Of a stretch of 64,000 nucleotides of DNA, positions 60,943 through 64,000 are shown one piece after another. Both the position numbers and the translations under genes were made by a program. The notes below the pieces were generated by a model. It made no database searches. It was given only the letters and a program-made list of their open reading frames with translations, and was not told where the DNA came from. Position 1 is the first letter of the stretch. Each line of letters opens with the position of its first letter. Origin of the DNA: Chitinophaga qingshengii (GTDB taxonomy: Bacteria; Bacteroidota; Bacteroidia; Chitinophagales; Chitinophagaceae); NCBI RefSeq assembly GCF_014529935.1, contig NZ_JACVFC010000001.1, positions 372,001 to 436,000 on the forward strand. The letters are read 5' to 3'.

Positions 60943-61560
60943 ATGAAAATATCACTTTTTTTCACGCTCTTCCTGATAGGTACCCTCCCTGCTTTAGCCC
61001 AGTTATTGCAAAGAGTACCCTTGATAGATGCGGAAAGAGAACACAACGTTATACTGAAATTCAAGGATAGCACGCTCGACGAGTTTGCCGGGATTAGCAT
61101 CACCTTATATAGAAACGGTACTTATGATTATTTGCAATATACATGCGCCTCAAAACTCCGCAGCGAAGGGAAGTGGAAAATAAAAAAGAAGTTACTGATA
61201 TTGGAAAGTACCCTGCAGCAGCACAATATTCCGGTTAAAATAAATAACGACAGTAACAACCGTTTTGTCGACAGCTGCCGGATTGCAATAGTGAAGAACC
61301 TGAAAGATGAATTGATAAGACCCATTGTACATGTGAATAATGACGCCATCAGATGTTTGCCGGATTTGGGATTATGCGGACCGGTTGTTGAGCATATCAA
61401 ACGTGTGAAAGTAGTCTTTCAAAACGGGCTTTCGTCAAAATGGATTCCTGTTAAGAAAGGAACAGAAAGAATAGCGCTGACGGTTCAGTTGACAGACACC
61501 TTCATAGAAACCTACCTGGTAATGCATCGACGGAAGTTCAGATTGGCCGAAAAGTATTAA
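60943..61560 (+). CDS. Hypothetical exported protein
   Basis: 205 residues with a signal peptide (ISLFFTLFLIGTLPALAQ). The first half reads like a lipocalin-type domain (LYRNGTYDYLQYTCASKLRSEGKWKIKKKLLIL); no family was recognised for the second half. Cysteines at CASKL, SCRIAI, RCLPDLGLCG could form disulfides. Confidence 0.65.
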   Translation: MKISLFFTLFLIGTLPALAQLLQRVPLIDAEREHNVILKFKDSTLDEFAGISITLYRNGTYDYLQYTCASKLRSEGKWKIKKKLLILESTLQQHNIPVKINNDSNNRFVDSCRIAIVKNLKDELIRPIVHVNNDAIRCLPDLGLCGPVVEHIKRVKVVFQNGLSSKWIPVKKGTERIALTVQLTDTFIETYLVMHRRKFRLAEKY

Positions 61561-61567
61561 ATGTGCT

Positions 61568-61649
61568 GTTAAAGAAGATGTTTAAACAGGTCTCCTATAA
61601 CAATAGTAAATAAAGCGAACAGTCTTTTCATTTAAACGACTTCTTTAAC
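61568..61649. repeat. Long near-perfect inverted repeat between convergent genes
   Basis: Arms of 19 bases at 61568-61586 and 61631-61649 match in 17 positions (GTTAAAGAAG with CTTCTTTAAC; GTTTAAA with TTTAAAC), 44 bases apart. It could be a terminator pair or a small insertion remnant. Confidence 0.6.
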
Positions 61650-61678
61650 AACACAAAAACTGCCTTAAGCCGCTGGCA

Positions 61679-62446
61679 TCAAAAAATCGATTCAAAATTT
61701 TTATCCGTCAGCACCTGCTCCAGGCGTTGCCCCAGCGCTCTTTTCTGTGCCCAATAGATGCTGCCGCCCATGCTCACCCGTTTCACGCCAAGGGTGGTCA
61801 GTTCGTCAAAGCCGGGTAGTCCTTTCATCGACAGTACATTAAGCGGCAGTTTTATTGCAGACACCACCGCCTGTATATCGGCTGGTTCCTTGATGAACGG
61901 CACGAAGAGACTATCAGCACCGGCTTGTGCGTATAGCCTTGCCCGTACAAAGGTTTCTTCCAGCTTACCGGGTATATCCAGCAGGAAAGTATCGGTGCGG
62001 GCGTTGATAAAAAGCTGCTGTTTCTTTTCCGCCAGGTGTGCTTTGATAGCGCTGATTTTGTTCACAAAATCGGCAGCGGGTAGCAGGGACCTGGTATCGC
62101 CGGGGGCAGAATCTTCCAGGTTGATACCGGCTACTCCGGCTTCTACCAGCAGGTCTATGTTAGCCAGCAATCCTTCTATGGAGTGGCTATAACCTGCTTC
62201 GATATCTGCGGACACGGGTACCTTCACACATTGTACAATACGCCGTATAATATGCAGCAGTTCGGGGAAGGAGATATTTTCGCCGTCGGCGTATCCCAGT
62301 GTATCTGCAATAGCCGAACTGGAGGTAGCGATGGCTTTGATACCTTTTTCCTGCATCACGAGGGCGCTGGCTACATTCCATGCATTGCCCAGTATGAGGG
62401 GTGTTTCCTGATGGTGCAGTTGTTTGAATTGTTCGAAAACTGACAT
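61679..62446 (-). CDS. PEP mutase / isocitrate lyase superfamily protein
   Basis: 255 residues of the TIM-barrel superfamily: TPLILGNAWNVASALVMQEKGIKAIATSSSAIADTLGYADGE, VPVSADIEAGYSH, VAGINLEDSAPG and FINARTDTFL with the usual metal-binding acids. Members cleave or form C-C or C-P bonds of 2-oxoacids, such as oxaloacetate or methylisocitrate type substrates. The exact reaction is uncertain. It is 10 bp downstream of the PhzF-family gene on the same strand. Confidence 0.88.
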   Translation of the reverse strand: MSVFEQFKQLHHQETPLILGNAWNVASALVMQEKGIKAIATSSSAIADTLGYADGENISFPELLHIIRRIVQCVKVPVSADIEAGYSHSIEGLLANIDLLVEAGVAGINLEDSAPGDTRSLLPAADFVNKISAIKAHLAEKKQQLFINARTDTFLLDIPGKLEETFVRARLYAQAGADSLFVPFIKEPADIQAVVSAIKLPLNVLSMKGLPGFDELTTLGVKRVSMGGSIYWAQKRALGQRLEQVLTDKNFESIF

Positions 62447-62456
62447 GGTTCCTTTA

Positions 62457-63254
62457 TTAATGGTTTATAGTGAATATACCGGAGATGACGGTCACGGCTT
62501 CGCCGCGCAGCAGTACGCGGTCGTCCTGCAATTCCACCTGCATAGCGCCGCTCCTGGCGGATGCCTGATAGGCGTTCAGCGACGTTTTACCCAGCTTACC
62601 CGCCCAATACGGCGCCAGGCAACAGTGTGCGGAGCCGGTCACCGGATCTTCGTTAACACCCAGTGGTACGGCAAAATAACGGGATACGATATCGTATGGG
62701 CTGCCCTCCCTGTCATCACGGGCGGTGATGACCACCTGATAAGGCGCCAGCAGTTGGAAATCTGGTTTAAAATCTATGACAGCAGCGGCAGAGGGTAGTT
62801 CAATGATATAACGGTCATGGCTATACACGGCGCTGCTCTCTCTATCCTGGAACAGCTGCCGCAACAAGGTGGGTAATACCACCGGCTCATAGGGACGGGC
62901 GGGGAAATTGAGCTCGATATGTTGTCCATTGCCGGCGGCTGTCAACAAACCGCTACGTACCGTATGAAAGCGCAATACCGCCTCACGCGGCTCCAGACCG
63001 TTACTCCAGAGCACATGGGCACTGGCCAGGGTAGCATGCCCGCAAAGGGGCACCTCCACTTCAGGCGTAAACCAGCGGAGGCTGTAGCCGTCCGCCTGTT
63101 TTAACAGGAAAGCGGTTTCAGAGAGATTGTTTTCTGCGGCAATCGCCCGCAGCGTTTCATCGGGAAGCGGTGTTTCCAGCAGACATACACCCGCCGGATT
63201 ACCGGAGAAAGGAGTATGGGTGAAAGCATCTACCTGGAAAAAACGAATATCCAT
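62457..63254 (-). CDS. PhzF family isomerase/epimerase-like protein
   Basis: 265 residues. IRFFQVDAFTHTPFSGNPAGVCLLE with the conserved Asn-Pro-Ala, NLSETAFLL with the catalytic Glu, VEVPLCGHATLASAHVL and NEDPVTGSAHCCLAPYW all match PhzF. Related proteins isomerise small hydroxylated substrates; this one's substrate is unknown. Confidence 0.92.
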   Translation of the reverse strand: MDIRFFQVDAFTHTPFSGNPAGVCLLETPLPDETLRAIAAENNLSETAFLLKQADGYSLRWFTPEVEVPLCGHATLASAHVLWSNGLEPREAVLRFHTVRSGLLTAAGNGQHIELNFPARPYEPVVLPTLLRQLFQDRESSAVYSHDRYIIELPSAAAVIDFKPDFQLLAPYQVVITARDDREGSPYDIVSRYFAVPLGVNEDPVTGSAHCCLAPYWAGKLGKTSLNAYQASARSGAMQVELQDDRVLLRGEAVTVISGIFTINH

Positions 63255-63346
63255 TTTCGCGGAATTAATGAGTTACAAATGTGCAACAAATCCCACCACG
63301 AAAACAGATACAGTTTTTTCTTTTTAGACCATATCAGATGAACAGG

Positions 63347-64000
63347 TTACATCCGGTAACAAACGGCGTTGATGTTCATACCGGCGCCGACAGAGGCAAA
63401 TACAATCACATCGCCGGCATGCAGCGTATGTTCCGGCAGATCGCCTTTCGACACCATATCAAACAAGGTGGGAATAGTAGCCACCGAACTGTTACCCAGT
63501 TCGTGTATGTTCATCGGCATCACGTGCGATAAATCCGGCGTGAGATCGTATAATTTATACAAAGCCTTAATAATGGCTTCATCCAGTTTTTCATTAGCCT
63601 GATGAATAAATATTTTCCTGATATCGGAGATAGGCACGCCGGTAGCGTCGATACAGGCTTTAATAGCTTCCGGTACATGTTTGAGGGCAAACTCGTATAC
63701 CCGGCGGCCCTGCATTTTAACGTATTTGATACCGCTGTGGTCTTCCGGTGCATTGGAAACCCCGGTGTTGATATAATTGAGTTCCTGGATAGCGAAAGTT
63801 TGTGCGGCGGTAGCCAGAATACCGGGACCGTCAGGCGTACCCGGGGCAGCCTCCAGCACCATAGCGCCGGCGCCGTCACTGAAAATCATGCTGTCACGGT
63901 CGTGGCAATCCAATACACGGCTTAACACTTCTGCCCCTATTACGAGGCAACGTTTGGCTACGCCGGCACGTATAAAGGCATCGGCCTGGATAACGCCCTG
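63347..64000 (-). CDS. 3-oxoacyl-ACP synthase III (FabH-like), partial
   Basis: 218 codons, running off the right edge; the N-terminal part with the catalytic Cys is outside. The in-window frame starts QGVIQADAFIRAGVAKRCLV and has the C-terminal thiolase fold with the active-site His (FIHQANEKLDEA) and Asn (HELGNSSVATIPTL). Loss of the first part prevents deciding between fatty-acid initiation and a secondary-metabolite role. Confidence 0.9.
   Translation of the reverse strand, partial: QGVIQADAFIRAGVAKRCLVIGAEVLSRVLDCHDRDSMIFSDGAGAMVLEAAPGTPDGPGILATAAQTFAIQELNYINTGVSNAPEDHSGIKYVKMQGRRVYEFALKHVPEAIKACIDATGVPISDIRKIFIHQANEKLDEAIIKALYKLYDLTPDLSHVMPMNIHELGNSSVATIPTLFDMVSKGDLPEHTLHAGDVIVFASVGAGMNINAVCYRM

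Noticed and set aside
1..64000. CRISPR arrays, rRNA genes, IS elements with transposases
   Set aside because: None seen: no regularly spaced repeat series, rRNA sequence or transposase frame was found.

Overview
The window looks like chromosomal DNA of a Bacteroidota bacterium, most likely Chitinophagaceae (Chitinophaga-like). The evidence is SusC/TonB-type receptors, FecR/ECF-sigma pairs, LytTR and HisKA_3 regulators, DUF4397 and beta-barrel family proteins, frequent starts without a Shine-Dalgarno sequence, and several matches to the Bacteroidota promoter (TTTG, 19-20 bp, TAnnTTTG). Family assignments come from reading the proteins; no database search was possible.

Layout. 1-1933: the start of a TonB receptor with its FecR anti-sigma factor and ECF sigma factor. 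2.1-4.0 kb: a TetR regulator followed by a palindromic operator and a small membrane-protein/rhodanese operon. 4.1-13.9 kb: a tripartite RND efflux operon (TolC-like, HlyD-like, AcrB-like) divergent from an OmpR-type two-component system and a beta-barrel receptor. 14-17.1 kb: carbonic anhydrase, purE and purK, and a divergent TetR regulator whose upstream region carries repeated half-sites over the purK promoter. 17.2-20.7 kb: an ECF sigma/RskA anti-sigma pair followed by two exported ferritin-like proteins and a Trp-rich secreted repeat protein; the same AAC-N17-CGTA motif lies in front of the sigma gene and the ferritin-like genes. 20.8-24.0 kb: RidA, a WYL regulator, nitronate monooxygenase and a Crp-family regulator.

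24.1-38.8 kb is an AT-richer mobilizable genomic island ending in a tRNA-Leu(CAG) gene. It carries a primase-like gene, a candidate oriT, MobC, a relaxase, a membrane protein, an eight-gene copper operon (His-rich protein, two DUF3347 proteins, haem-binding protein, a 25-residue micro-protein, a CopA-CopB fusion, an NTF2-like protein and an unknown exported protein), an XRE regulator, unknown genes, a 46-residue micro-protein and a large serine recombinase whose reading frame runs through the tRNA gene. No conjugation machinery is present, so it would need a helper.

39-46.9 kb: a CNNM/CorC membrane protein, then on the minus strand a co-directional series: B12-binding radical SAM enzyme, unknown 182-residue protein, multi-spanning membrane protein, NarL-type kinase and regulator, ABC ATPase and permease. 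This is the best candidate in the window for an undescribed functional unit. 47-54 kb: a TlpA-like protein, YceI, a di-haem cytochrome c peroxidase, a TonB receptor and a DUF4397 lipoprotein. 54-57.7 kb: a TonB receptor with a LytTR-type two-component pair. 57.8-64 kb: a GH78-like rhamnosidase, two unknown exported proteins, a PEP-mutase-family protein, a PhzF-family protein and the 3' part of a FabH-like ketoacyl synthase that runs off the window.
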